From Phycisphaerae bacterium (lineage in GTDB: Bacteria > Planctomycetota > Phycisphaerae > UBA1845): a stretch of 64,000 bases of DNA. Under the pieces are notes generated by a model. The model ran no database searches and was not told the origin of the DNA. It saw nothing but the letters and a program-made list of their open reading frames with translations. This document shows positions 9,026 to 18,265 of the stretch, piece by piece. Location of the stretch: positions 62,001 through 126,000 of the forward strand of contig JABWBH010000002.1 of NCBI GenBank assembly GCA_013360585.1, read 5' to 3'. The position numbers and the translations under genes are program-made. Position 1 is the first letter of the stretch. Each line of letters starts with the position of its first letter.

Positions 9026-9265
9026 ATGGCAAAGATCACTCGTGCAGGGCGTCGGGAGCTGGACCGGATCGACGCCGCCTGGTCAAAAGAGCGTAACTTC
9101 GCCCGCAAGAAAAAGGAGCGGTCCCGCCGGGACGCGCAGATGATGGCCGCCATCCGAGGCGGATCGTTGCCGTATCCACCGAATGTCATGTCCTGGTTAA
9201 GCCGGAAGCTGGAGAAGCGTTCGACCCGCATCACGCAGGCGGACGTGAAATCGCTTTTGTCGTAG
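9026..9265 (+). CDS. Small basic hypothetical protein
   Basis: A 79-residue protein rich in Arg and Lys. The ATG at 9026 is preceded by AGAGGAAGGGA, and the frame is open further upstream without another supported start. The first 45 residues (RELDRIDAAW then a run KKKERSRRD) look like an amphipathic, strongly charged helix; the rest contains YPPNVMSWLSRKLEKRS. No Cys, membrane segment or known motif is visible. It sits between the hsp20 cluster and the tricorn protease gene on the same strand. I do not recognise it; a nucleic-acid or ribosome-binding role would fit the charge but is not shown. Confidence 0.6.
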   Translation: MAKITRAGRRELDRIDAAWSKERNFARKKKERSRRDAQMMAAIRGGSLPYPPNVMSWLSRKLEKRSTRITQADVKSLLS

Positions 9266-9440
9266 AACCGCAGCAGTGGAAGCCCCCCGGAGTCGCGGCG
9301 CGGACGCGGACTTCGGGGGGGATCAGATCGTGTTTGATTCCGACGCCGATGAGACAAAGGGTCTTGTCGGCTTTTTCTTGCGCGAGACTCGCGTCGATCG
9401 CGGGGTCAGATTCGCGCGGACGCCCCGGGAGCCAACGCTG

Positions 9441-12400
9441 ATGCTTTACCTTATGACCTGGATCGCCCTGTGCGTTCCGTCTGCGACGGTGTCTTCGGCT
9501 GAAGAAGCGCGGGTCGAGTCGTTTCTGATGCGCTTTGCCGATGTGGACCGGGACAAGGTGGTGTTTACCTTTGAGGGCGACCTCTGGCTGGCGTGGTCGG
9601 CGGGGGGCGACGCCTTCCGCCTGACGCGCAGCGTGGGCGAGGAGCGCTTTGCGAAGCTCTCTCCGGACGGACAAGCGATTGCCTTCACCGGAGAATACGA
9701 CGGCGGAACGGACGTCTACGTCATGCCGGTGACCGGCGGAACGCCGAAGCGCCTGACGTGGCATCCGGCGGCGGACGAAGTGCTGGAGTGGTTCCCGGAC
9801 GGAAAACACATCCTCTTCCGGTCGCGCCGCGAGTATCCCTTCCGGGTGGACATGCTTTACAAGGTATCTGTCGACGGCGGGACGGAGGAGAAGCTTCCCG
9901 TCGATCAGGCCGGACTGACGACGATCTCGCCGGACGGAAAGAGCATCGCCTACTGCCGGATCAGCCGGGAGTTCCGGACCTGGAAGCGACATCAAGGCGG
10001 CACGGCGCAGGACCTCTGGCTGGGAAGCCTTGAGGCGAAGGACTACCGCAAGATCACGGACTGGGTGGGGACGGACAGTTACCCGATGTGGTGGGGCGAC
10101 GGAGTGTACTTTCTGTCGGACCGGCGCTTCGGGACGCTGAACCTTTACCGTTACGACGTTCCGACGGGGGACGTGAAGGCGCTGACGGAGTACAAGGACT
10201 ACGACGTGAAGTTTCCGTCGATCGGGCACAGCCAGATCGTGTACCAGTACGGCGAGCGTCTTCACATCCTCGATCTTCACAAGGAGGTCACTCGACCGGT
10301 TCCGGTCTGCATCACGAGCGATGCAGTACCGGTCCGCGAGGAGTGGGTGGAGGCGGGCGCGCACACCGGATCGTTCGGGCTGTCGCCGGACGGATCGCGG
10401 GTTGTGATCGAGACGCGAGGCGAGATTGTGACGGCGCCGGTGAAGGAAGGCCGTCCGATCCGTCTGACCGAGGCGTCCGGGTCTCGGGAGAAGTCCGCGG
10501 CGTGGTCGCCGGACGGGAAGTGGATTGTGTTTCTCTCGGACCGCACGGGTGAGGAGGAGTTGTATCTCGCGTCGTCGGACGGAAGGGGCGAGGTCCGGCG
10601 GCTGACGCAGGACGGCGGGCGGTTCCGGATGCAGCCGGTGTGGTCGCCGGACAGCCGACGGGTCGCGTTCGCGGACAAGACGATGACGTTGAGCGTCGTG
10701 GGCGTGGAAAGCGGCGTCGTGACGGAGGTGGATCGCGGCGAGGTGGACGACGGGTGGGAGCGCTGGGGCATTCAGGATTACGTGTTCTCGCCGGACGGGG
10801 GGTGGCTCGCGTACACGAAACTGGAAGCGAGCGGGAACGAGTCGATCTTTCTTCACGCGCTGGAGGCGGGCAAGACGCACCGCGTCACATCGCCGAGGAC
10901 GACGGATTTCAGTCCGTCGTTTTCACCGGACGGGCGGTATCTTTACTTTCTTTCTCACCGGTCGTTCTCGCCGGTGATGGATCGAATTGACCAGAACCAC
11001 GCCTTCCTCGATGTGTGCAAACCTTACCTGGTGGTGTTGAGCAGTCGTGCGGCGTCACCTTTCGCGCCGAAAGAGGAATCCGCATCGAGCGTGGGTGAAC
11101 CTGAGAACGCCTCGGACGCCCCAGGGATCGACGTCGAAGGTCTCGAGCGCCGGATCGTTGACATTCCTGGAGTTCCCGCGGGGAACTACTTCCGTCTTGA
11201 GGCGACGGCGGACGGATTCGTATGCCTGTCGCGACCGGAACCCACGTTTCTGAAGTACCAGAACGTCAATGACCGGACGACGGATCCGCATGATCTTCAC
11301 GGGTATGCGCTGGCGGACCGGTCTTTCTCGAAGCTGATGACGGGCATTGAAAATTATCACCTGTCCGCCAACCGCAAGAAGCTGGTATACCGGGCCGGCG
11401 CGACCTTCGGTGTCGTGGATGCGGGCAAGCCGGCGAGCGTGGGTGACGGGAAGATCGACTTATCCGCGGTGAAGATCCGGATCGACCGGCGGGCCGAGTT
11501 TGCGCAGATCTTCCGCGAGGCGTGGCGCGTTCAGCGGGACTGGTTCTACGACCCCGGGATGCACGGAGAGAACTGGTCCGCCGTTGGAGAGAAGTATGCG
11601 AAATTCGTGCCGTATTGCGGCGACCGCAGCGACCTGAACTACCTGATCGGGGAGATGATCGGCGAGTTGAACGCCGGGCACACGTACATTCAGGGCGGGG
11701 CGCTGCCGGACCGCGGACCGCGCGTCGGCACGGGGCTTCTCGGGGTGGATTTCGAGCTTCCGCCGAGCGCCGCGTATCACCGCATTCGGCGGATCATTCC
11801 GGGTACGCCGGGTGACGCCGCGGAAGTTTCGCCGCTGGATCACCCCGGATGTCCGGTGCGCGAGGGGCATTACCTGATCGCGGTGGACGGACGCGACCTC
11901 CGCGCGACGGACAATGTGTACGCCGCGCTGGAGAACAAGGCCGGCATGATCGTCGAAATCACCTACAACGACCGGCCCTCGCCGGAAGGCGCGAAGACGC
12001 ACCTGGTGCGGACAATCGGGTCCGAGCAGGCGATCCGCTACCGGGCGTGGGTGGAGGACAACCGTCGCAAAGTCGAGGAGCTTTCGGGCGGCCGGGTCGG
12101 ATATCTGCACATCCCGGACATGATGGAGGGCGGACTGATCGAGTTTGCGCGGGGCTTTTTTCCGCAACACGACCGCGAGGGGCTGATCATCGACGACCGG
12201 TACAACACGGGTGGATTCGTGGGCGACATGATCATCGATCGGCTGGACCGGAAGCTGTGGGCGATGATCCAGCCGCGTGAAGGGCAGCCGGTGCGCAGTC
12301 CGGAGCGGGCGTTTCACGGGCACCTCGCGGTGCTCATCAACGATGGGACAGCTTCTAACGGAGAGTACTTCGCGGAGGCGATCAAGCGGGCGGGGCTGGC

Positions 12401-12704
12401 GACGCTGATCGGAACGCGGACGTGGGGCGGGGCGATCGGCATCGAGCCGCATCAGGATTTCGTGGATCGCGGTCAGACGACGCCTCCGCAGTTCGCGCCG
12501 TTCGGACTGGACGGAACGTGGCTGATCGAGGGTCACGGCGTCGAGCCGGACATTGTCGTGGATAACGCTCCGGCGGAGGTTCTCGCGGGGCATGACGCGC
12601 AGCTTCATCGCGCCGTGGAGCACCTGCTGAAGCGGATCGAGGAGGATCCGAAGCGCATTCCGGATCGCCCCGCTTACCCGGTGAAAACAAAGCCGGGAGC
12701 GTGA
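9441..12704 (+). CDS. Tricorn-type S41 protease with PD40 propellers
   Basis: A 1087-residue exported tricorn-like peptidase. The start at 9441 has GGGAG upstream and opens a signal peptide ending near VSSA (about residue 22), so this version acts outside the inner membrane, unlike archaeal tricorn. Residues of about 30-600 hold two blocks of PD40 propeller repeats (many copies of SPDGK/SPDG-type turns). A helical C1-like domain follows (FAQIFREAWRVQRDWFYDPG), then a PDZ domain and the S41 catalytic core with GLIIDDRYNTGGFVGD and NDGTASNGEYFAEA, whose Ser is the likely nucleophile. Tricorn enzymes trim peptides threaded through the propellers. A hairpin and mtnA follow closely. Confidence 0.9.
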   Translation: MLYLMTWIALCVPSATVSSAEEARVESFLMRFADVDRDKVVFTFEGDLWLAWSAGGDAFRLTRSVGEERFAKLSPDGQAIAFTGEYDGGTDVYVMPVTGGTPKRLTWHPAADEVLEWFPDGKHILFRSRREYPFRVDMLYKVSVDGGTEEKLPVDQAGLTTISPDGKSIAYCRISREFRTWKRHQGGTAQDLWLGSLEAKDYRKITDWVGTDSYPMWWGDGVYFLSDRRFGTLNLYRYDVPTGDVKALTEYKDYDVKFPSIGHSQIVYQYGERLHILDLHKEVTRPVPVCITSDAVPVREEWVEAGAHTGSFGLSPDGSRVVIETRGEIVTAPVKEGRPIRLTEASGSREKSAAWSPDGKWIVFLSDRTGEEELYLASSDGRGEVRRLTQDGGRFRMQPVWSPDSRRVAFADKTMTLSVVGVESGVVTEVDRGEVDDGWERWGIQDYVFSPDGGWLAYTKLEASGNESIFLHALEAGKTHRVTSPRTTDFSPSFSPDGRYLYFLSHRSFSPVMDRIDQNHAFLDVCKPYLVVLSSRAASPFAPKEESASSVGEPENASDAPGIDVEGLERRIVDIPGVPAGNYFRLEATADGFVCLSRPEPTFLKYQNVNDRTTDPHDLHGYALADRSFSKLMTGIENYHLSANRKKLVYRAGATFGVVDAGKPASVGDGKIDLSAVKIRIDRRAEFAQIFREAWRVQRDWFYDPGMHGENWSAVGEKYAKFVPYCGDRSDLNYLIGEMIGELNAGHTYIQGGALPDRGPRVGTGLLGVDFELPPSAAYHRIRRIIPGTPGDAAEVSPLDHPGCPVREGHYLIAVDGRDLRATDNVYAALENKAGMIVEITYNDRPSPEGAKTHLVRTIGSEQAIRYRAWVEDNRRKVEELSGGRVGYLHIPDMMEGGLIEFARGFFPQHDREGLIIDDRYNTGGFVGDMIIDRLDRKLWAMIQPREGQPVRSPERAFHGHLAVLINDGTASNGEYFAEAIKRAGLATLIGTRTWGGAIGIEPHQDFVDRGQTTPPQFAPFGLDGTWLIEGHGVEPDIVVDNAPAEVLAGHDAQLHRAVEHLLKRIEEDPKRIPDRPAYPVKTKPGA

Positions 12705-12715
12705 CCGGCGTGGAC

Positions 12716-12734
12716 CGCGTCGACTTTCGACGCG
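12716..12734 (+). terminator. Short hairpin between tricorn protease and mtnA
   Basis: CGCGTCGA and TCGACGCG pair perfectly (8 bp) around a three-base loop, ending 15 bases before the mtnA ATG. No T-run follows. It may attenuate read-through into mtnA. Confidence 0.35.
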
Positions 12735-12749
12735 AGAGGGATCGTCGAC

Positions 12750-13802
12750 ATGAGTCATGTGCCGCGGACAATTGAGTGGATCGGCGGGCTGGACGGTCAC
12801 GTCGCGATGATTGATCAGACGCTCCTGCCGCACCGACTTGTGATGCTGCGGGTCGAGGATGTCGAGACGATGTGGGCGGATATCCGGCGGCTGGCGGTGC
12901 GCGGCGCGCCGGCGATCGGGATCGCGGCGGCGATGGGGCTGGTGCTCGGCATACGAGGGAGCGCGGCGCGGACGCCGGCGGAGCTGCTGAACGAGGTGGT
13001 TCGCGTTGCGTCGTACCTGGCGTCGTCGCGCCCGACGGCGGTCAACCTCAGGTGGGCGTTGGATCGGATGCGCCGACGGGCGGACGAAACCGCAGTCGGT
13101 GGGGTTGAGGCCGTCAAGGCGGCGTTGCTGGCGGAGGCGAAGGCGATCCGGGACGAGGACGCCGCGCTTTGCCGCGCGATCGGTGAGCACGGCGCGCGGC
13201 TGATCCCGGGGGGCGGGGGCGTGCTGACGATCTGCAACGCCGGCTCGCTGGCGACGGCGGAGTTCGGGACGGCGCTGGCGCCGATGTACGTTGCGCACGA
13301 GCGCGGCGTCCGCTTTCAGGTCTACGCCCTTGAGACCCGCCCGCTGCTTCAGGGGGCCCGACTGACGGTCTGGGAGCTGTCGCAGGCGGGAGTCCCCTGC
13401 ACCCTGCTTTGCGACTCCGCGGCTGCAAGCCTGCTGCGAAGCGGGCGCGTGCAGGTGGTCCTCACGGGGGCCGACCGGATCGCCGCCAACGGCGACACCG
13501 CGAACAAGATCGGGACTTACGGACTGGCTTGCCTCGCCCGCGACCACGGCGTGCCGTTTTACGTGGCCGCCCCGCACTCGACGTTCGACCTGTCGCTGGC
13601 GGACGGGGGCGGTATTCCGATCGAGGAGCGTTCGGCGGACGAAGTCCGGGGATTTGGAGGGCAGCAGACCGTGCCTGAGGGGGTTTCCTGCCTTAACCCG
13701 GCGTTTGATGTGACTCCCGCGGGTTTAATCCGGGGGCTGGTGACGGACCGGGGGCTGATCGAGCCAGTGAAGACCGGGAATATCCGGTCGGCACTCCCTT
13801 GA
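12750..13802 (+). CDS. mtnA: S-methyl-5-thioribose-1-phosphate isomerase
   Basis: A 350-residue MtnA, the aldose-ketose isomerase that turns 5-methylthioribose 1-phosphate into the ribulose form in methionine salvage. It belongs to the eIF2B-alpha fold. Signatures are RGAPAIGIAAAMG (51-63), CNAGSLAT with the catalytic Cys at 162, ETRPLLQGARLTVWEL (about 195-210), and GADRIAANGDTANKIG with the catalytic Asp at 242; the spacing matches the Bacillus enzyme. GAGAGGGA precedes the ATG. Other methionine-salvage genes are not nearby, which is common for mtnA outside Firmicutes. A hairpin at 13860-13878 probably ends the transcript. Confidence 0.96.
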   Translation: MSHVPRTIEWIGGLDGHVAMIDQTLLPHRLVMLRVEDVETMWADIRRLAVRGAPAIGIAAAMGLVLGIRGSAARTPAELLNEVVRVASYLASSRPTAVNLRWALDRMRRRADETAVGGVEAVKAALLAEAKAIRDEDAALCRAIGEHGARLIPGGGGVLTICNAGSLATAEFGTALAPMYVAHERGVRFQVYALETRPLLQGARLTVWELSQAGVPCTLLCDSAAASLLRSGRVQVVLTGADRIAANGDTANKIGTYGLACLARDHGVPFYVAAPHSTFDLSLADGGGIPIEERSADEVRGFGGQQTVPEGVSCLNPAFDVTPAGLIRGLVTDRGLIEPVKTGNIRSALP

Positions 13803-13859
13803 CGCCCACCTGGGGTGCGGGAAGAATGCGAGCGTCGGTCAGGGTGCGGTTGCGCGCGA

Positions 13860-13878
13860 GCGTCAGTGGCGCTGACGC
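13860..13878 (+). terminator. Hairpin downstream of mtnA
   Basis: GCGTCAG and CTGACGC pair perfectly (7 bp) around a five-base loop, 58 bases after the mtnA stop. There is no T-run. Confidence 0.35.
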
Positions 13879-14038
13879 CGAGTGAAGCGGCTTTCATGCA
13901 GGGCGCGCCGGGCTGGATCGGCGATCAGAAGGCTCATCATCAATACGTTTCGAGCCTTTGTCCGGGGCAAAGAAAGCTCCGGGATGACAAGCAAGACAAG
14001 CCGGCGGTGGAAGGGGCGGCGTACACGGAGTAATGCTG

Positions 14039-14341
14039 ATGCGGTCGAGCGTGAGGCGAGCCAAGATCGGGTGGGCGATGGTGACGCTGGGCGGGCTGGT
14101 CCTGGCCAGCAACGGCGTCGGAGCGTGTGCATCGATGGGGCTGGAGTCGGCGGCGGGGGCGGTGGATTTCTGCTTCCTTTTTGACTGCACGGACGGCATT
14201 TTCGGCGGGTTGATCGATCCTTGTGCGCCGATCTTCAGCCGGCCCTCGACGCCGGGATTCATCGCGCAGGATCCGAACAAGAACGGGACGTCGGAGGGGC
14301 CGCTCTTCATGGACTGCCCGGATGATGACCAGCAGCCGTAG
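14039..14341 (+). CDS. Small exported Cys-containing protein 1
   Basis: A 100-residue protein, starting at the ATG at 14039 because CGGAG lies eight bases upstream (an ATG two codons earlier is possible). The N-terminus has basic residues and a hydrophobic core followed by VGAC, which could be a lipobox or a signal peptidase I site. The mature part has five Cys (as in DFCFLFDC and DPCAPIF), a GIFGG turn and an acidic end, with no known domain. The next gene encodes a similar-sized exported protein, also with five Cys after its signal. Their tandem arrangement suggests an old duplication or a two-component secreted set. Confidence 0.55.
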   Translation: MRSSVRRAKIGWAMVTLGGLVLASNGVGACASMGLESAAGAVDFCFLFDCTDGIFGGLIDPCAPIFSRPSTPGFIAQDPNKNGTSEGPLFMDCPDDDQQP

Positions 14342-14464
14342 TTTCAGATTTGCAAAGCCGGATCGGATGACTTGGGGAGTTTCCGCAGAACCGGCGGGCG
14401 TAGCCGGGTTCGCGGATCGACAAAGAAGACTCGGGGCGGTTTCGTCCCTTCGGAGCATATTCAC

Positions 14465-14731
14465 ATGGCGCGTCGCGCATCAATGAGGCGTTCGTGGCTG
14501 GCGGGTCTGATGGTGGCGGGAGGCAGCACGGTTCTGGCGTGGAGCCCGTCCTGCGAGGGGCTTTTGACGCGGTTCAACCCGTGTTCGACGGTTCTGGGGT
14601 TCTGCGACGCCAACGATATCGACCTGCTCTTTACCGACATTCCGAATTACGAACTGGATCCGACGTGTACGATCCCCTATCTGGAAGGGTGTTCGGCGGG
14701 GAACATCTTCCCCAACGACAACCGTCCGTAA
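14465..14731 (+). CDS. Small exported Cys-containing protein 2
   Basis: An 88-residue protein; the ATG at 14465 is preceded by GGAG at nine bases. Residues 1-32 form a signal peptide (MARRASMRRSWLAGLMVAGG then a hydrophobic and small-residue stretch). The mature part is about 55 residues with five Cys, including NPCSTVLGFCDAND and DPTCTIPYLEGC, and ends in FPNDNRP. Its first neighbour has the same overall plan (signal, five Cys, Asp-Pro-Cys region, acidic end), although identity is low by eye. The Cys count allows two disulfides or metal binding. Function unknown. A strong terminator follows. Confidence 0.55.
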   Translation: MARRASMRRSWLAGLMVAGGSTVLAWSPSCEGLLTRFNPCSTVLGFCDANDIDLLFTDIPNYELDPTCTIPYLEGCSAGNIFPNDNRP

Positions 14732-14773
14732 TGCCGCTCGGCGCGGGATCGATCGCACCGACTTGACGAGTTG

Positions 14774-14803
14774 AACCGGGCGCGGCGTCAGCCGCGCCCG
14801 GTT
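14774..14803 (+). terminator. Strong hairpin terminator
   Basis: AACCGGGCGCGGC and GCCGCGCCCGGTT are perfect 13-bp arms around a GTCA loop, followed by TTGCGTTTCTT. It lies 43 bases after the second small exported protein and separates it from the sugar transferase gene. Confidence 0.7.
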
Positions 14804-14859
14804 TGCGTTTCTTCCGGCCGCGCGAAATCCGAGCGGATCGAGTAAGCTTCGCCCGCGAG

Positions 14860-15540
14860 ATGAACGAGGGCGCATCGGTTCCGACGACGATGTACGCGAG
14901 AAGGCTCAAGCGCGCCGTCGATGTGTTGGGTGCGAGCCTGCTCGTGCTCGTCGGCGCCCCGCTGCTTCTGGCGTGTGCGGTTCTGATCCGGGCTACCAGC
15001 CGCGGCCCCGCGTTGTTCGTGCAGGAGCGCGCGGGGCGCGACGGTCGGACCTTCCGGCTTTTCAAATTCCGCACGATGCGCGCGGATCGTCGTCCGGACG
15101 TGAAGGAACTCGTCCCGCTGGAGCACCCCGACATCACGCCGATCGGGCGAATCCTGAGGCGGTTCAAACTCGACGAGCTTCCGCAGGTGTTCAACGTCCT
15201 GCTCGGCGACATGTCGATCGTCGGTCCGCGTCCGACGCTGCCGGATCAGGCCGCCCGTTACACGGCGTTTCAGCGCCAGCGCCTCCTGCTGCGCCCGGGG
15301 TTGACCGGGCTCGCGCAGGTTTACAGCAGCGCCTCGCGGACGTGGAATGAGCGGATCCTGTATGATGTGGCGTATGTCCGGCGGTGCTCCCTGCGGCTGG
15401 ATCTGCACATTCTGCTGCGGACGCCGCTGACGATGCTTCTGGGCGAGGAGCGGACGGCCCGATCGTTCGGGACGTCGCCTTTTGCGGCCTACGTGACGCC
15501 GCCCCCGCCGGAGGACTGTCCCGATCCGGTTCACGGTTAA
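14860..15540 (+). CDS. Bacterial sugar transferase (undecaprenyl-phosphate hexose-1-phosphate transferase type)
   Basis: A 226-residue monotopic phosphoglycosyl transferase (WcaJ/EpsL catalytic domain), which moves a sugar phosphate from a nucleotide sugar to undecaprenyl phosphate to begin exopolysaccharide or O-antigen synthesis. Features are KRAVDVLGASLLVLV plus hydrophobic helix (about residues 15-40), GPALFVQERAGRDGRTFRLF, KFRTMR, LDELPQVFNVLLGDMSIVGP and RPGLTGLAQVY. Only the catalytic part is present, without the N-terminal multi-helix domain of WcaJ. The start is uncertain: ATG at 14860 is used, with ATG at 14890 also reasonable; neither has a strong ribosome site. No glycan cluster surrounds it; glycosyl and methyl transferases lie far away at 49.7-52.7 kb. 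Confidence 0.9.
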   Translation: MNEGASVPTTMYARRLKRAVDVLGASLLVLVGAPLLLACAVLIRATSRGPALFVQERAGRDGRTFRLFKFRTMRADRRPDVKELVPLEHPDITPIGRILRRFKLDELPQVFNVLLGDMSIVGPRPTLPDQAARYTAFQRQRLLLRPGLTGLAQVYSSASRTWNERILYDVAYVRRCSLRLDLHILLRTPLTMLLGEERTARSFGTSPFAAYVTPPPPEDCPDPVHG

Positions 15541-15638
15541 CGAGCCGGTTTTCGCGCCGGGTCTCGATCCGACCCGCTGCTTCGGCACGGGATCAAGGAT
15601 AAGATCAACGTGGAACAGGGACAGGCAGGAGAGGGCCG

Positions 15639-16190
15639 ATGAGACAGGATCGTACGCGGATCACGATCGTCACGACCGGCGGCACGATCGAGAAGACCTA
15701 CGACGAGGCCGGAGGCGCGCTGCTGAACCGGTCGTCGAACGTGCCGGCGCTGGTGGCGACGCTGCGCCTGCCGGATTTGCGCATCGCCTACGACCACCTT
15801 TTCTCGAAGGACTCGTTGCACATGACCGACGAGGATCGGGGGCGGGTTCTGGAGGCGGTGCGGCGTCACATGACGGACTCCGACGCGATCATGATCGTCC
15901 ACGGTACGGACACGCTGACCGTCACGGGTGAGCTCCTGTTCCGGGAGCTTGCGGACCTGCGTGTGCCGGTTGTTTTGACGGGCGCGATGAAACCGCTCGA
16001 AATGCGCGACTCGGACTCGATCCAGAACGTGACGGAATCCTTGCTCGCGTGTCGGCTGCTGCCGCCCGGTGTTTACGTGGTGATGCACAACCGGGTGCTG
16101 GCATTCCCCGGCGTCATCAAGGACCGTGTCAACTTGACGTTCAGCCTCGCCGGCAGCAAGGCCTCCACCAAATCGCACCCGACCCCGTGA
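15639..16190 (+). CDS. Single-domain asparaginase-like protein
   Basis: A 183-residue protein matching only the N-terminal catalytic domain of L-asparaginase (full enzymes have about 330 residues). TTGGTIE (12-18) supplies the first catalytic Thr, and HGTDTLTVTGELL (88-100) the Thr-Asp pair; VVLTGAMKPLEMRDSD is also conserved. The second domain, which completes the site in the neighbouring subunit, is absent, and the C-terminus ends in a short Ser/Thr/Lys tail. Short asparaginase-domain proteins of this size exist in other bacteria, so it need not be truncated. The stop overlaps the start of the FHA gene (TGATG), which indicates translational coupling. Activity on asparagine is not assured. 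Confidence 0.8.
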   Translation: MRQDRTRITIVTTGGTIEKTYDEAGGALLNRSSNVPALVATLRLPDLRIAYDHLFSKDSLHMTDEDRGRVLEAVRRHMTDSDAIMIVHGTDTLTVTGELLFRELADLRVPVVLTGAMKPLEMRDSDSIQNVTESLLACRLLPPGVYVVMHNRVLAFPGVIKDRVNLTFSLAGSKASTKSHPTP

Positions 16191-16846
16191 TGCACGACTT
16201 TCGACTCAAACTCGTCGCCGGTCCCCAGCACGTCGGGCGGACGTTCCCTCTCGATCCGAGCCGATCCGTGACGATCGGGCGCCGCTCGGAATGTACGATC
16301 GGACTTGACTCCCCCCGCGTCTCCCCGATTCATATCCGATTGCGGTCGGACGGTGCGTTGTGGCGGCTCGAAGCCGGGCAGACCACGCTGGGTCACACGG
16401 CTCTGCTGCTGGTGAACGAGGAGCGCCGGACCGAGGCGGAACTGTCGCCGGGCGACGAGTTCGACGTGGGCGGACACCGCTTCCGCCTCGAGGACGACCT
16501 GCCGACGGATCCCGACATCGCGGCGCTGCCCGCCCTGCGGCTGAAGGTGCGGCGTGGACCCGCCGCCCCGGAGAAGGCGTTTTCGTCGCTTGCACCGACG
16601 AGCTTCATCATCGGGCACAGCCGGACCGCGCTTTTCCTGCTGCCCGAGGTCAGCGCCTCGCGCCATCATTGCCGCATGCGCTGGACGGACGACGGGTGGG
16701 TCGTCGAGGACTTGTCCAGTCGGAACGGGACGTTCCTCAACGGCGAGCGCGTGACCCGCGCCCGGCTCGCGCCACTCGATCATGTCCGCATCGGGCGGTA
16801 CGATGTGCAGGTCGAATTTGTCGAGAACGACGCTCAGAGCCGCTAG
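16190..16846 (+). CDS. Double FHA-domain protein
   Basis: A 218-residue soluble protein with two forkhead-associated domains, modules that bind phosphothreonine. The first (about residues 5-100) has TIGRRSECTIGLDS but a degraded binding loop. The second (about 110-215) is canonical, with IIGHSR, SASRHHCRM and LSSRNGTFLNGERV, the Arg, Ser-x-x-His and Asn residues expected to hold the phosphate. The ATG overlaps the stop of the asparaginase gene, so the two are coupled. A Ser/Thr kinase with WD40 repeats at 20.9-24.4 kb is a possible source of a phospho-ligand, which is inference. Confidence 0.88.
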   Translation: MHDFRLKLVAGPQHVGRTFPLDPSRSVTIGRRSECTIGLDSPRVSPIHIRLRSDGALWRLEAGQTTLGHTALLLVNEERRTEAELSPGDEFDVGGHRFRLEDDLPTDPDIAALPALRLKVRRGPAAPEKAFSSLAPTSFIIGHSRTALFLLPEVSASRHHCRMRWTDDGWVVEDLSSRNGTFLNGERVTRARLAPLDHVRIGRYDVQVEFVENDAQSR

Positions 16847-16879
16847 CGACGCGTCGGCGCACGCGCGGCGCCTTTCAAT

Positions 16880-18193
16880 ATGAGTACGCGCGAGCAGATC
16901 ATTCAGGCCGACCTGACGTACCTCGGCGACGCCTTTGTTCCTGACGTGCAGATCGCCGTGGATTCCGGAGGGCGGATTCTCCGCGTCGGGGCGCTGGGCG
17001 CGACGCCGTCGCGGGTGCTGCGAGACCGGGCGCTCCTGCCCGGGATGATCAACGCACACAGTCATGCCTTTCAACGCGGTATGCGCGGACACGGCGAAGT
17101 GTTCCCGCGGGAGAAGATGCGCGACGACTCGGGAGCGCGGGGGGACTTCTGGTCGTGGCGCGAGGCGATGTACCGTCTCGTGCTCGATATGAACGTCGAC
17201 CGGATGTACGACCTTTCCCGCGCGGCGTACGAGGAAATGCTCGCCGCGGGCATCACCACCGTCGGCGAGTTTCATTACCTGCACCACGACGCCGACACGG
17301 ACACGTGGACCCTTGATGAACCGCTTCTTGCCGCCGCGCGTGACGCCGGCATCCGTCTTGTTCTGCTTTACACGTACTACCGCACCGGCGGGATCGGTCA
17401 GCCGCTTTCCCCGGCGCAGCGGCGGTTTCACACGGCCTCGCCGTCGGTGTACTGGCGGCGCGTCGACGAGATTGCGGCGCGTCTTGACCCGGACACGCAG
17501 ACGATCGGGGCGGTCGTCCACAGCGTGCGCGCCGCCTCACTCGACGACTTGGCCGAGGTTCATGCAGAGTCGAAGCGGCGGCGGATGCCTTTTCACATGC
17601 ATGTTGAGGAGCAGGTGCGGGAGATTCAGGATTGCAGAGCCGCCTACGACATGACGCCGATGCGCGCCGTCCTTTCCCGCGTCGAGATCGATGACCGGTT
17701 CACCTCCGTGCATTGCACGCACACCGATCCCGCGGATATGTCGGAATACCTTGCCGCCGGCGGGAAGGTGTGTCTTTGTCCGCTGACAGAGGCGAACCTC
17801 GGTGACGGCGTCGCGGACGTGCCGCACATCCTGGAGCGGAACGGGTGTGTTGCGATCGGCTCGGATCTGAACTCGCGTTTGTGCATGCCGGAGGAGCTGC
17901 GCCTCGTCGAATATGCCCAGCGCCTGATCCGTCAGCGGCGCGGCATCGTCGCCGACGATGGCGGGCGCGTCGGAGCGCCCCTCTTCCGGATGGCGACACT
18001 TCACGGTGCGGAGTCGCTGGCGGCGCCGGCGGGCGTCATCGAGCGAGGTCGCCTCGCGGATTTTTTCACGCTTGACCTGACCTGCCCGACCCTGGCCGGG
18101 TGGACGGCCGAGACGCTGCTGGAGACGTTCATCTTCGGCGCCGGAAACGAGACGGTGGGGGAGGTCTGCGTCGGCGGGCGCTGGCGGAGGTGA
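16880..18193 (+). CDS. HutF-like amidohydrolase (formimidoylglutamate deiminase family)
   Basis: A 437-residue zinc-type amidohydrolase. The metal-binding strand is NAHSHAFQRGMRGHG (about residues 58-72), followed by DFWSWREAMY and TTVGEFHYLHHD, which are hallmarks of HutF, the enzyme that deiminates N-formimidoyl-glutamate in histidine degradation. Later motifs are HMHVEEQ, VHCTHTDP and AIGSDLNSR with metal or catalytic His and Asp. The MSTREQ start at 16880 is 33 bases after the FHA gene. No hutH, hutU, hutI or hutG gene is in the window, so a different guanidine, imine or purine-like substrate is quite possible, and I do not give the symbol. Confidence 0.8.
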   Translation: MSTREQIIQADLTYLGDAFVPDVQIAVDSGGRILRVGALGATPSRVLRDRALLPGMINAHSHAFQRGMRGHGEVFPREKMRDDSGARGDFWSWREAMYRLVLDMNVDRMYDLSRAAYEEMLAAGITTVGEFHYLHHDADTDTWTLDEPLLAAARDAGIRLVLLYTYYRTGGIGQPLSPAQRRFHTASPSVYWRRVDEIAARLDPDTQTIGAVVHSVRAASLDDLAEVHAESKRRRMPFHMHVEEQVREIQDCRAAYDMTPMRAVLSRVEIDDRFTSVHCTHTDPADMSEYLAAGGKVCLCPLTEANLGDGVADVPHILERNGCVAIGSDLNSRLCMPEELRLVEYAQRLIRQRRGIVADDGGRVGAPLFRMATLHGAESLAAPAGVIERGRLADFFTLDLTCPTLAGWTAETLLETFIFGAGNETVGEVCVGGRWRR

Positions 18194-18265
18194 GGTCCGT
18201 GCCGCTGCGGTCTTGCGTGATTCCCTCGCCTTGATCGCCGGAGGCAGGCGTGGTCTGCTGGTCGC

